64,000 nt of DNA, taken from Paramecium sonneborni (taxonomy: Eukaryota; Ciliophora; Oligohymenophorea; Peniculida; Parameciidae). The stretch covers positions 169,394 through 233,393 of the forward strand of contig CAJJDN010000145.1 in the NCBI GenBank assembly GCA_905182985.1. The letters are read 5' to 3'. Position 1 is the first letter of the stretch, and every line of letters begins with the position of its first letter. The position numbers and the translations under genes were made by a program. Below the pieces are notes generated by a model. It saw nothing but the letters and a program-made list of their open reading frames with translations, had not been told where the DNA came from and did no database searches. Positions 36,959 through 48,537 of this stretch are shown here, one piece after another.

Positions 36959-37366
36959 ATGACTTTATTAGAACGTATTATTTTATTTGAAGGAAGGGCC
37001 TAAACAGTTTTGAATATAAAATAAAAACATAATTTATTAAGAAATCAAAAAAGATCTCATTAGAGTATTTGTTGATAACAAAAATTAGAAAAATATTGAT
37101 TTAAATAAAATATTAAAAGTTACTTACTTATATTTGAAAAATAAATATTTTCTTATTTTCTAAATAGACATTAAAAACTTACTAATAAATTATAATAATA
37201 AGAATAAATAAAAGAGAAGATCGAATAAAAAGAAATAGTAGATTAAAATAATGTAAAAGAATAGTACTCAATTAATAATAGTAGTGAAATAAGAATTAGT
37301 AAATAAAATAATGAAAGTATAGGTATAGATTAAGTAAAAGATTAAGATTAATATAATGTATAGTGA
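36959..37366 (+). CDS. Possible small gene, unknown product
   Basis: MTLLERIILFEGRAQT, then KSKKISLEYLLITKIRKILI after a possible 35-nt GTT...AAG intron, then HQKLTNKLQQQEQIKEKIEQ and a Gln/Asn/Ile-rich tail to TGA at 37366. A second, unusually long intron of about 48 nt is required, so the structure is doubtful. The tail frame itself has convincing coding character (KIEQKEIVDQNNVKEQYSIN). Confidence 0.35.
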
Positions 37367-37390
37367 TTTTTTGTTATAAATAATAAAAGA

Positions 37391-38155
37391 TCATCCATCA
37401 TTTAAAATTTGAGCTGATTGTTATAGTAATCCTTGCAATGAGAAAGGGGATGTAGCAACATAAGGTGATTGATTGATTATTACTCTATTGATTTATTTTT
37501 GGGGACTTGAATATGAAAGTGTAGTTTAGACATCTTTTAGTAATTATAATTCTTTGGTTTATGTATTGAGTTAACTTTTAAGTGTTTCACATTATAATCG
37601 AAGACATTTCTATTGATCATGTTGATTAGTAGAACCACAAATGCATTCAGATATTGGATTACATATAGAGACATGATTAATGAAATCTTTTTTATATGTC
37701 TGTTAGCCACATTCTTATTTAGGACAGATGAGAGTATTAAATCCACATTTTTATTCATGAATTCTTAAATCAGGATAACAAAGTTCTTCAGAACATCCAT
37801 TGACTCTATTTTAACATGAGAATTTAACACTCGTATATAATTTATGAAACATTTTTGGTAGTTAAGATGTTAAGATAGTTACAACTTCACAACTAGGACA
37901 AAATCCTCTATAATTTATATCCTAAATATATTTAGTATTCTTATTTATTAGAATAGTCTAAATAGTTATTTCTATTGGTTCAGGTATCTAATCATCTGCA
38001 TATGGTATGCATTTAAAACAAAAGTTTTCATGACATTTAAGACATATCAATTATTGTAAAGATAGTGATTTACAACATTAGCATACTAAATGTGGCAGAA
38101 ACGTTGAAACTTTAGCATAATTTGCTATTCTATTTTCAGGCAAAGGGAAATTCAT
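37391..38155 (-). CDS. TRAF-type/RING-like zinc-finger protein, 254 aa
   Basis: An uninterrupted frame of 255 codons. The N-terminal cysteine-rich part has a RING-like pattern: CQCCKSLSLQQLICLKCHEN, then FCFKC. Later pairs follow at FCPSC, and CPKQECGQQTYKKDFINHVS with CICG, spaced like TRAF-type zinc fingers (C...H...C). Residues about 180-254 are a short coiled coil plus Ser/Gln tail. Proteins of this layout often act as ubiquitin ligases or scaffolds. Whether the first cysteine set is a true RING is uncertain because spacing is irregular. No intron. Confidence 0.65.
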
Positions 38156-38196
38156 TTTATAATGATAAAATAATATTTAATATTAACAAATATATT

Positions 38197-39243
38197 TCAA
38201 ACTCTTTTTGCTTCATCAAAATTTTTAGCAAATGTTTATGCAACTAATAAAGGAAAAACAAGAGTTGCCTCAGAAAATACTTTTACATATTCAGCATCAA
38301 TTCTTAATTTACCCCAAGTTATTCCTTCTGATGGTTTTGCACCTGCATCACTTCCATCATATTAAATTCCTGTATTTATAAATACAGCCCAATCTGCACC
38401 ATTTCTCCAAATATTTGCATTCATTATGTGATGTTTTACTACTCCTCCTCCTAATATAATCAACCCTGATTTCTTTGCATACATTGCTTTCTTATTTAAT
38501 TATACTACATCTTATAGGATATCACATATAAATCCTTCATATTTGTAATTAAAATAAAACATCATATCTCCTATAGCCCCATCTGTTAATGCAGGACAAT
38601 ATACTGGTATATCATTCTTAGCACACCAATAATATATTGATCTTTCATCATTTATTCTCTCTCCAAACCTTTTTATCATTGATTATGGTGACCATATTGT
38701 GCCCTTCTCTTTTTATTCTTTGTACATCTCTTAAAATACTGGCATCAACCAATCTTCTAGTTTACCATAATTTGCTGCAGGAACATAAATATTACCTATC
38801 CTACAAATTGCTTTTAATCTTATTTCCTTATCATTTGCTTACCAATCTCCTTTGTGAAATGTTGAAATACATTTCATTAAATCTTCCTCTATTGCTCCTG
38901 CTGTAGTCACTATTGCATCAATCATTTTATGTTAAGCTAGGTATCTGATTATATCTCTATTCCCTGAAGATACCATATTACTAGTGTAACCTAAAAAAAT
39001 GGTACATCTAGTATTGGGATCATCATTATCTTCATTAGGACCTAATCTCCAATGGATCATTTTATTGACTAAATCGATAGCAGTGCTTAATTGAGATGCT
39101 TGCAATCCAAAGTTAGCATATGATTTTAAGAGTGCTTCATAATCGATTCCTTAATTAAAATCATATCCTTAGATTTCAGGGGTAGTAACTGGTTCTGGTT
39201 TGAGCTTATAGAGATTTTAGTATTGTTCTTCTGCTTATTTCAT
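38197..39243 (-). CDS. DHPS: Deoxyhypusine synthase
   Basis: A single-exon gene of 349 codons, colinear with deoxyhypusine synthase, which transfers the aminobutyl group of spermidine to a lysine of eIF5A. Landmarks are [61 protein letters not shown]-like [47 protein letters not shown] glycine loop, DGSDAGA, and the active-site lysine segment ITWGKLRID. The length matches the family. The start at 39243 is the only ATG before the conserved region. It is cytosolic. Divergent from the TTLL gene with 113 bp between starts. Confidence 0.95.
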
Positions 39244-39356
39244 AATAAATAATTAATGGTAATTAATTGCAAATAGAATGTTATAATACAATTTATTAAG
39301 AATTATGGTTCTGATCAGATTATAGTCGTTTTTTTGTTAAACTTTGCAAAAGATTA

Positions 39357-41423
39357 ATGAATTCGTATGATGCGAGCTGTCATAAACCTTATTATAATGA
39401 TGTCTACTTAGTACGTAATTTAATGATGAGCAAGACGACCAACAATAATGCAAGGACAACTAAACACCATAAATAGAATAATTCAAAATATTTGCTACAT
39501 TGTACAGGTGTTCCACATGAGTGAATATTTTCTTATAATAAACAACAGGTATCACAATTCAATTTGATGCAATGATTCTACTTATACTAATTAAGATGTT
39601 ATACATCTGAGTATATGGAGCATTCACTTTGATATTTGGAGCATTGATGTAATTAGTTACAACATAAACTATTACATAGATTAGCTTCTTAGGGGGAGGT
39701 GCATAACATAATAAATTAATTAAAATGATAGAGGTATCAAGAAACAAATAGATTGACAAAGTAAAACTTAGTCTTGATTCTGACAATTTCAATTATTTCT
39801 TGGCCCAATCTTTAAATAAAGTGACAAGTCATCGTTCTTTGTAACAATTAGCAAAGACTCTTGCTGATAACTTTATCTAGAATCAATTAGAAATTCGCAA
39901 CAAATCCAATTAATAGCGTCAACGATAAAATGCTCTTCCATAGATCATTAGACGATCATAATAATCAATTAAAGTTACACCAAAACCTCCTCCTCGTATT
40001 GAACCTAGACCAATTTAGATTCCTTTAAATAAAGTTCCATTTATTATTCTTGAACCTTAATATTCATATCTCTTAGGTGGAGGTAATAATCATGAACTCA
40101 TTAAACGTATCATGGATACAAGAAGAGAATGGCATCAATGTAAAAGTACAACAAGAGTTCATTTCAGATGGTAATAATCTAATATAGGTTACAAATATTA
40201 CAAAATGAATGCCTACAATCCACATAGATCATTAGTCAATCATTTTGAATTTCATTAAGAAATTAGTAATAAAAAGAATCTACTCTTGAATATGACAAGT
40301 TTTTGTGAATCTATTCATAGAAATGTTTTTGACATTCTTCCTGTAACTTTTGTCATTGATTTCAATGATTCATAAATTGAATCTCATCTTATTGCCTTTC
40401 TTAATTATTATAATCAATATTCTACTAATCCTAAATCTTAAGAAGAACTCTTACTTAAAAAACAAGAAATTAAAAAGAAACTTCGAATTCCACCAAGTAA
40501 AGAAAGGAGATTTATTGATTATTAAATGAGAGATACTTTTTTAGGAGATGATTATTTATGGTTACTCAAACCTACAGGATTAAATAGAGGTAGAGGTATT
40601 AATGTCTTTAATAATCTTGATCAGTTTGCTGATTTACTCATTGAATATACTTCAGGAGTAAGTGAAAAACATATAGAAACTCCTAATGAAAAGATTTATC
40701 AAGGAATGATTATTAAATCTCCTTCATTTGTAGTATAAAAGTATATTGAAAAACCTTTGTTAATAAATAATCGTAAATTTGATATTAGAGTTTGGGTATT
40801 GATTGATTAAGACTTAAATTGTTATTTCTTTAAGTATTCTATAAAATATTAATAATAGAGAAGGATACATAAGGACTGCATCTGAAGAGTTTGTAACAAA
40901 TGATGTAAATAATTTGTTCATTCATTTAACAAATAATGCTATTCAGAAATATAGTCAGAAATACGGTGATTAAGAGGCAGGAAATTAATTATCTTTTGAT
41001 TAGATATAGAAAATCTTTAAGAATAAGATTGATTTTAGATAAACAATAGTGAAAAAGATGAAGGAGACAGCATTTTTGGTAATGAGTTCAGTAGGGAATA
41101 AAATAAATCGTAATAATCGCAAAAATTGTATGGAAATCTTTGGATTTGATTATTTTTTGGATGAGAAGTTCAATCTATATTTGATTGAAGTTAATACAAA
41201 TCCATGTATAGAGGAATCAAGTCCTTTGTTGAGTCAATTGATTCCTAGAATGTTAGATGATGCTTATATTTTGACCTTAGATTCGATATTTAGTATATAA
41301 AGAGAGAAAGTGAGTCGTTTTCCAGTATTTGGTTACTAGAATAATGAGAATATGTGGTAATAGATGTTTATATTATATAGGTAATTGTTAGGATCGTTAA
41401 AAGATTAAGTTATTTACTAATGA
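39357..41423 (+). CDS. Tubulin-tyrosine ligase-like (TTLL) protein with one unexplained in-frame TGA
   Basis: The C-terminal half is a full TTL domain: YLWLLKPTGLNRGRGINVFN, VVQKYIEKPLLINNRKFDIR, VWVLID, HLTNNAIQKYSQKYG, and CMEIFGFDYFLDEKFNLYLI followed by EVNTNPCIEESSPLL. These hold the ATP-grasp residues (K, R, E-x-N) of enzymes that add Glu, Gly or Tyr to tubulin. The N-terminal exon starts MNSYDASCHKPYYNDVYLVR. Introns: 28 nt near 39530, 31 nt at the ISFLGGG junction, 25 nt near 40833. Between the first two the only coherent frame contains a TGA (39565-39567). Either an intron is missed, translation begins downstream, or the gene carries a nonsense change. The catalytic part is intact. 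Confidence 0.75.
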
Positions 41424-41443
41424 ATTTATTCGTTTTTATAATT

Positions 41444-43314
41444 ATGAAATATTTGATTTTGAGTTTGTTTGTTTTGAATGTGTACAGCTTCTCATTGAAT
41501 GATGATTGGGATGGTATGGAAGAAGCAGTGAAAGTTCAATAAGATGCAGTTTTGGTATAAAGAATAATTAAATAGGATCTAGTAGACTAGTTAGACTTAT
41601 ATTCAGAGACTCCGATTACATAGTAAATAGAGAATCAAGTATAATAATTAATGAATCCTCAATCTGAGAGTGATTAGGAAGTGAAAGCAGAAGATTAGAG
41701 TGAGGAGATTCATTCTTTAGAGTATTGGTTAGAGAGATTGGGAGATGAATATTAAGATGAAACAATTTTATTATAATAATAATAATAATCATAATAATAA
41801 CAATCAATTACTGAATAGATAACAACTGTTGTCGGTAATTTAGTATTGAAGGTAGGTGATGCAAATTAATTAAAATAAATAGCAGAATAAACTGACATTG
41901 CATCACCTTTGATTATAGATGGAATTGAATTAGAATATTAGAATAATCAAGATATAAATTAGAATATTTAAATGTAGTAATTATTGAGTTCTGCTTTGGA
42001 AATGTAGAAATCATTAAATTAAGAAGATTAATTATAATAAAATGATTTAAAGAAAAAACATAAGAAAAAAAGACCAATTATTGATATTGATTTTAATGAT
42101 TTAACTATCTCTGAAGAAGATAATGATTAAATTAATACAGATAATCTATCATCTTAATCAAATTAAAATAATGATAATACTATTGAAGTATAAATTAATT
42201 CCATTAATGAGAATGAACAATCATCCAATGATTCTATATCTAAATTCACTCCTAATGAAGATACAATTAATCAAGTTTAAGATAATACTAGAATGTTTAA
42301 TTTTTTAAATGATGTTCATGATGATTCATTAAATTTAAATCAACCTAAATAATAAGTTTAACAATCTTATAATTACAAAGAATATTCTTTTAATAAATTA
42401 GATTAAGATCCACGTTCTTTTTATAATGATAATGAAGATTCTACTGTAAAAGTACTTGAAAGAGAATAAATTAGAGATTCTAATAATAATTTAGATAATG
42501 ATAAATAATAATCATAAATTTAACAATAATAATAATATTCAAAATCTAGTATAAATACTAAAGATACTACTTAAAACAAAGAGACTGATTAAACTTTATA
42601 AAATTAGGATTAACAATAAGAAACTTCTATTCTCAAAAAATATTTATTATATACAGATTAACCTGAAGTTATTTCTACTGGAACTACTGATAAAGAGATT
42701 GAAGATGATAAAAGATTAGTTACTGCTTTCAAATCAATGAATAGAGATGAACATTGGATAATTAATAACAAAAAATAAAAAGATGATAAGGATTTTAGAA
42801 ATGAACTATTGACATGTATATATTTTCTAATTAAATTTCTAGTTTCTAACGTTAATGAATAATCAGAATAAAAAGAATAAAAAATACCTTAATTTAAAGA
42901 AGTGACTGATAAATAAGTTGAAAATCCACATAAATTCATTTCATTTAAACCTGATCCTGAATTTGAAAAGGCTGAGAATTCTAAAAAAGATTAAGATATT
43001 AAATCTAAATAAGATTAAAATTCAAAGTCTAAATATGATGAATTACCAGAAACAAAATTACAATCTAAAGAAGAAATGAAAAAAGAAAAATAACAAAAAA
43101 TATGTATTTAATATATTATAAAAAATAAGAGGAAATGTAAAGGATTATAGAGGAATAATTGAAAAATAAAACATTGAAAAAGAAATCTGATTCTGACAAA
43201 TCTTTATAATATGAAAGTGAATATCTATAATGGGAAAGAGCTACTTAAGCTAAATCTTATCCTACTGAGATCAATTTTGTCATGACCAAAAATAATTTAA
43301 GAAAAAGATTATGA
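41444..43314 (+). CDS. Secreted acidic Gln/Asn-rich protein, 605 aa
   Basis: Begins with a clear signal peptide, MKYLILSLFVLNVYSFSLND, then almost 600 residues dominated by Gln, Asn, Asp, Glu and Ser with no cysteine framework. Glutamine runs are written in TAA triplets. A basic patch KKKHKKKRPIIDIDFNDLTI occurs near residue 205. Introns of 27 and 26 nt leave exactly 606 codons. The C-terminal 60 residues become helical and basic. It may enter the secretory path, for example cortical sacs or exported matrix; that is inference from the signal peptide. The start lies 20 bp after the TTLL stop. Confidence 0.7.
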
Positions 43315-43433
43315 TTTAAAACTAAAACAAACATAAATTAGCAACATCCTCCATTTTCTTTTTGTTATTATTTATTCATTCCTTATTAAAGATAAACTCC
43401 TTTAATATAATGGCCTACATTAATTCTAAGATT

Positions 43434-43915
43434 TCATATTTTATTACCTTACCCTAAGTAATCAAAAACTTCAAATAAACCCTTCTCAGATTAAGATGAA
43501 ACTTCAAAATATTTTGCATTAGATGTATCACATAATTCATAATCTCTAATAATTGTTTTAAATGAATCATTTTCTGGTAATTATTTTAGTTCTTAAATCC
43601 ATTACCTTCCTTTTTACAATGTTTATTTAATAGTGATATCATATAGTATTATTGCAACATTTGAATTTCAAAAATAAAAAGATGCTAAACTATGATATTC
43701 AGCTGTATCCTAAATATATATATATTATATATTTAATAAATTATTCAAATAGTAAAATTATTGGTCCTTTCTTTGTCTAAATTGTATTCTCTTTACAATA
43801 TCCATCTTATATTTCCTATGTTTATTCAGAAAAAGAATAATAAAACCAGCGTGTTATTATTGATACTCTCCCTTCTTCTCTTCTCCTAATCTCACAACTT
43901 TATACACTCTATCCT
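43434..43915 (-). pseudogene. Degenerate Rab5-like GTPase
   Basis: The fragments line up with a Rab5-type GTPase across two frames: YKVVRLGEEKKGE (P-loop lost its Gly-Lys-Ser), SIITRWFYYSFSEQTQEIQD, then DTAEYHSLASFYF (the Gly-Gln of DTAGQE is missing), a TGA at 43668-43670, NSNVAIILYDITIKQTLQKG, WIQELKQLP, and KYFEVSSQSEKGLFEVFDYL (SAK altered). No GTP-binding site remains. The frameshift, nonsense codon and loss of active-site residues together make this a dead gene. Confidence 0.8.
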
Positions 43916-43978
43916 CAAAAATTTGGTTATTTCATAACTTTATTATTTTATATGTATAAAATTTGTTATCATATACAT

Positions 43979-44599
43979 TCATAATTCCAGATCTTTTATT
44001 TATTCTGTTGTGAATCTAAATTTTTATTATGTCTTTTGACAAATAAAATCATATTCAGTTATTTTTTATTTGAATTTGCATTTCTCACATACTATCATAT
44101 TATCCTCATTATACATCAACTCTTAATTGCATGTATGAATCCACTTATGATCATTCTAACAAATTAGACATTTATATTAAAATATAGGATGATCTGATTA
44201 TTCATACTATCTTTATTATTCGTTTTCTTCCTCAACAGGAGGTAACTTTTCACTATTCTTATGAGAAGAACGCTTCCTAAATCTTAATTTCATTTACTAT
44301 TAACTCTTCAACTTATTTCGATTATTTCAATTACTAAAATTTATCATCACAATCAAATGAATTCTTAAAATATGGTGTATTTGGTTATTCTAAACTATGT
44401 TTCAATTAATTTGATTCTGCTAAATTTTTATTTTATGGAGAATTCCTTTCACAATTCAAATATAATTCTAAAATTTCTTTCATCTCTCCACTCAATTCCT
44501 CATAATCATCTTAATCTGCTTATCAATTTGATAAAGATAAATACCATAAGGATTTTTAATAATCTTATTAGAATTTTTATTGCTACAACAAGCACCCAT
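43979..44599 (-). CDS. Lipid-anchored (MGACC) protein with a cysteine-pair motif, 187 aa
   Basis: Starts MGACCSNKNSNK: glycine 2 followed by two cysteines and a Ser/Asn/Lys run, the classical context for N-myristoylation plus palmitoylation, so membrane attachment is likely. Acidic helical middle (EMKEILELYLNCERN). The C-terminal 80 residues have paired cysteines, KCLICQ, HTC and CEKCKFKQ, which could bind one or two zinc ions. Introns of 29 and 28 nt give 188 codons. The start codon lies 20 bp after the stop of the upstream poly-ubiquitin-like gene on the same strand, so the spacing is very tight. No family recognised. Confidence 0.65.
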
Positions 44600-44619
44600 A
44601 AAATAATTAATTATATATT

Positions 44620-47370
44620 TCAAATCATTAAATTCAATTCTGCCCCATCTACTATTCCTAATTCTTTAATTGTTTTGTTTACATCCAAGATTTAATTTCC
44701 CATAATCAATTTTACAGAGTTACTTTTAGTTTTAATTTATTAAACCAATTTAGATATTATATCTCCAATTTTTTCATGAGGTTATAATTTTTTATCAAAT
44801 GTTTGTTTTTTTTAACTGACATGTATTTTTACATTTATTACATATGGAAAAACAAAAATAACCTCAGATGAATATGGAATTGGATCAGAAGAACTTAAAA
44901 TATTATTCTTATATCGAATAACTATATCATCTTTCTACTTATATTTTTCAATGATAACTTATCTTAAATCTTTAACTTGTTTGTTTTCCTCAAATTCAAT
45001 TTGATGTATTACACCCAATATAGAGACAGACAATTAATATTTATTTTAAGGTAATTCATTAACATGAATCTAATCCTCTAAATTTCTTTTATAATATATT
45101 ATTTCTGATTATTATTTTCTTTTTTCAGTAGGTAATTTTTTTATTTATCTCAAATTAAGTTTCAGCTTTCCATCTCTTGCTAATTCTCTTAATATTTAAT
45201 CATCTTTTACTACTTAATCATCTTCTAATAATAGATCAAATGAACTCCTTATATTTAATTGTTATCTCAAATCTTGGATTGTTAATTGATTGTCTAATTC
45301 AATATCTTATTATTAATTATTTTCAATAACAATTATTTTAACGAATGAAGAAGTCTAAATAATTTCATACTCAATTGTATCCATATCATAAAACTCGATG
45401 TCTTAAAAAGTAAGATCTTATTTAATAGGTTTGTTTTTAAAAAAAAAATTACAATTATTCACTTTTAAATGATCATAAAGAATTGAAATCATTGAATTAA
45501 AATAGACTTCAAAATAATTGTGTTCTTTATTTATTTTATTTAATGTTCCTACATTTATTAAATCCTTTACTTCTATTTATAATTCTTAAATATTTAAGGT
45601 TTTAATTTAAATTTCTTTATTTATTGGATCTACTTAATGTTTTATATAGCATTCCACAGGTTAATTTTTAGGATAAGAATTTAAAAATAAAAATTCTTTT
45701 TAAAATTATTCAATTTTTTGATCTAAGTCTAAACTAAAATCAACATATTATTTTTTATTAATAAAATATAACTTTATTGATTGATTTTTGCCAGATAATT
45801 GATCCTATTTTAAAATAACTACTTTGTAGGGTTTCTAAGATGCTGCCCATAATTTCTAATTCAATAAAACACCTTAAACATTTTAATTTCCATATTCCAA
45901 TTCAATTAATTATTAATCAGCTATTTAAAAATGATTTCTCAAGATATAAAACAAATCTATTACACATTTATCTCTATCAACTATAACTTCAGAAGCATTT
46001 CCATTATGCCATACTTACAATTTAATCTATAAATGTTAATACAATATTAAAGCGTTCTAAATTTTTAATGCAGCAAAAGTTTATTCTATATTCTCAATTT
46101 CTTGATTATTAATACTTACCCATACATCTTTAGTTTTCTTTCCAATCAATTTGTATATGTATTCTGATAATAATTCATTTGATTGTACTAAAAATTCTTT
46201 TATATCATTTTATTCAAGATGTTGAAATTTAATTAAAATTTAATCTCCCTGTAATGGTTGATGTTCAATTACAGTATCATTTTGAGTGATTTACAATTAA
46301 CGAAAAGTTTATTTTTTATTAATTAATTAACCTTAATAATAATATTCCATTTATTTATTTAAAAATACCTATTCATCTATCACAGAGAATTAATCATCTA
46401 AAGAAATTTTCATTTTCTTTTTAAGATCTGGTTTCTCTTTGTGTTATAGACAAATTTGTATATATTGAGGCGTTTTTGACATAATTAATTATATTACACA
46501 ATTATTTGTAAGATTATAATGTTTAATTGTATTATTATGTTATAATTCTATTCCATTAAACATCAATTTAATATTCATATGATTTTAATTAAGATTAAGA
46601 AAGGATTTTAAAATTAAATTTATTAATGTTTATACTTTTTCTTCTTTGAGTATAGTAATTTATTGAGTATCTTCACCATTGACAATTGAAACAGTTACTT
46701 ATTTAGTATCTTGTATTTCTTAAATTTCAATGATGGTATATTTTAATTCTGTATCAGGATTCACATGATAATAATGGAATGGATTATTGCCATCCATCTA
46801 ATCTAGTTATATCTTTTGACTAGGAATATTTATCTTGTCACCAATCATTTTACATAAATCTGATATTGAAATAGTAACATCAATTTCTAGTTTAAATTAT
46901 TGTTTATTGTATATAAAATAATTATGTGAAAAGACTTAATAATTTAAAGTTCTCTATGCAGCTAATTCTATCAAATACTTATCCTTATTTAATTATTTGT
47001 TATTTGTGGTAAAAAGAATTGAATAGTTAGAATTAAATGTTAATTAATTTAGAAGAATAGAATTTAATTGATTAACAGTAGCAGAGATATCACATTTTAA
47101 TTAATAGCTTCCTAATTTTTGATTGTTTACGCTAAATTCAATTTAATCTGTAAATTCAATTTCAGCTTCAAGATTATTTGAAATGTTTGCTTATTAATCT
47201 AATATTGTAGAATTATCTTAGATTTCTCCTTTAAAAAAGAACTTGAATTTTGATACATTATCTGATAATTTTAAATAGGTAATCAAAACGTTTATGATAT
47301 CAATAACTTTTGATTAAGGTTTATACTAGAATTAAAATTTAATGGGTGTATTCTTTAGTTTAATATCCAT
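44620..47370 (-). CDS. Tandem ubiquitin-like (beta-grasp) repeat protein 1, 916 aa, intronless
   Basis: One open frame of 917 codons without any intron. Almost the whole protein consists of about ten divergent units of roughly 80-100 residues. Each ends in the ubiquitin signature 'hydrophobic-hydrophobic-x-G-x-x-hydrophobic ... T-h-x-x-h-x-h ... h-x-h': LMFNGIELQHNNTIKHYNLT, YYYQGQLINKKQTFRQLQIT, VWVSINNQEIENIEQTFAAL, NFFFKNKPIKQDLTFQDIEF, and VKLIMGNQILDVNKTIKELG. No C-terminal Gly-Gly is present after any unit, so these are not conjugatable ubiquitins. The product ends GAELNLMI. There are few cysteines and no transmembrane segment. Function unknown; a scaffold that imitates a ubiquitin chain is one idea. 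An in-frame ATG five codons upstream (47385) is an alternative start. Confidence 0.75.
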
Positions 47371-47505
47371 TATGTAATGATCCATTAAATTAGTAAATTT
47401 TGATAATTATATTAATAAATAAATAAATATATTGAGTATATAAATGAATTTGATAAAATGATAATATATGTAGAATATATTAATTAATTAATTAACTGTC
47501 AAAAA

Positions 47506-48494
47506 ATGCTAGTTCAATAATATCGATAATTACCTGCACCATAAAAAGAACTTCCTTAAAATTTAAATTAGGCTCATTTTGAGTAAAGGATGAGATTTTA
47601 ACAATAACAAATTCAAGCAAGAGTGATAGAAGAGAGACCTAATTTTTAAGAGATGTAAGGAGGATAACCTCCTATAAAACCATGGTTAGGAGAAGATGTA
47701 TATATGGTAGCATTTTTATTATCAGTGGAAAATGATAGATTGAGAGAAGAGAATGGAAGGGTTGGGGAATATGTAAATTAGAATGAATTAAGATTTAAAG
47801 GAGTTGATTTAATTGAAGGAGAATTAATTTAATTAAGAAATAAAATAGGAGATTATGAAAAAAAGATTGCTTAACTCTAATATGAGAGTGAATAGTGGAG
47901 AGTGAAATTTGTTAATAGGGAAAAAGAAAGTGAAGATTAAAGATATTAAAAAGAATTATAAAGAAGAATTTAGATAGATAGAGAAATAAAAGAATTAACA
48001 GCAAGATTTATATCAGATAGAAATCAATTAGAAAAAGAAAATAGATAATTAAGAACAGAATTAGATAGTCTTAAACTTTCTAAAAGTAGTGTAGATGATA
48101 TAATGAAATAAGCAGATATAGTATAGAAAGAAAATCATAGATTAAAATAGGAATTAGATAATCTTAGGTATTTTTAATTAAACTATTTTATTATAGAAAA
48201 GGTTTTGATGAATTAGAATATGTACTTAAAACAGCAGCAGATTTGGAAGCAGAAAATACAAATCTTAAATAATAGATAGAGAATATATAGTCTTAATTTT
48301 AACAACAATAGTAATAGCAAATTTAACCAATCTAAAGAGGAGTTGTTAATTCAACAAATTTATGTATAGATAATTTAACATTAGAAAACTCGCATAATTT
48401 GGAATCGGAAAACAAGAGATTAAAAGATGAAAATGATAGATTGAAAGTTATGCTAAATTTAGGCCAAACTTCTAGACCACAACCATTTATGTGA
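47506..48494 (+). CDS. Coiled-coil protein, 319 aa
   Basis: ATG to TGA with one 29-nt intron (near 48168) gives 320 codons. The first 70 residues are Gln/Pro-rich (QGGQPPIKPWLGEDVYMVAF). The rest is a nearly continuous coiled coil (VENDRLREENGRVGEYVNQN, LEKENRQLRTELDSLKLSKS) broken by a poly-Gln stretch and ending LGQTSRPQPFM. Helix heptads favour a rod-like dimer. It lies between the two poly-ubiquitin-like genes and is convergent with the second, with 43 bp between stops. Function unknown. Confidence 0.75.
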
Positions 48495-48537
48495 TTTATA
48501 TATCTACTTATTAAATATTAATTATTTTAGTTTTTAT

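Noticed and set aside
41400..42100. CRISPR-like or other short regular repeats
   Set aside because: The repeats are in-frame TAA/CAA triplets coding for Gln. No spaced, conserved repeat units occur anywhere in the window.
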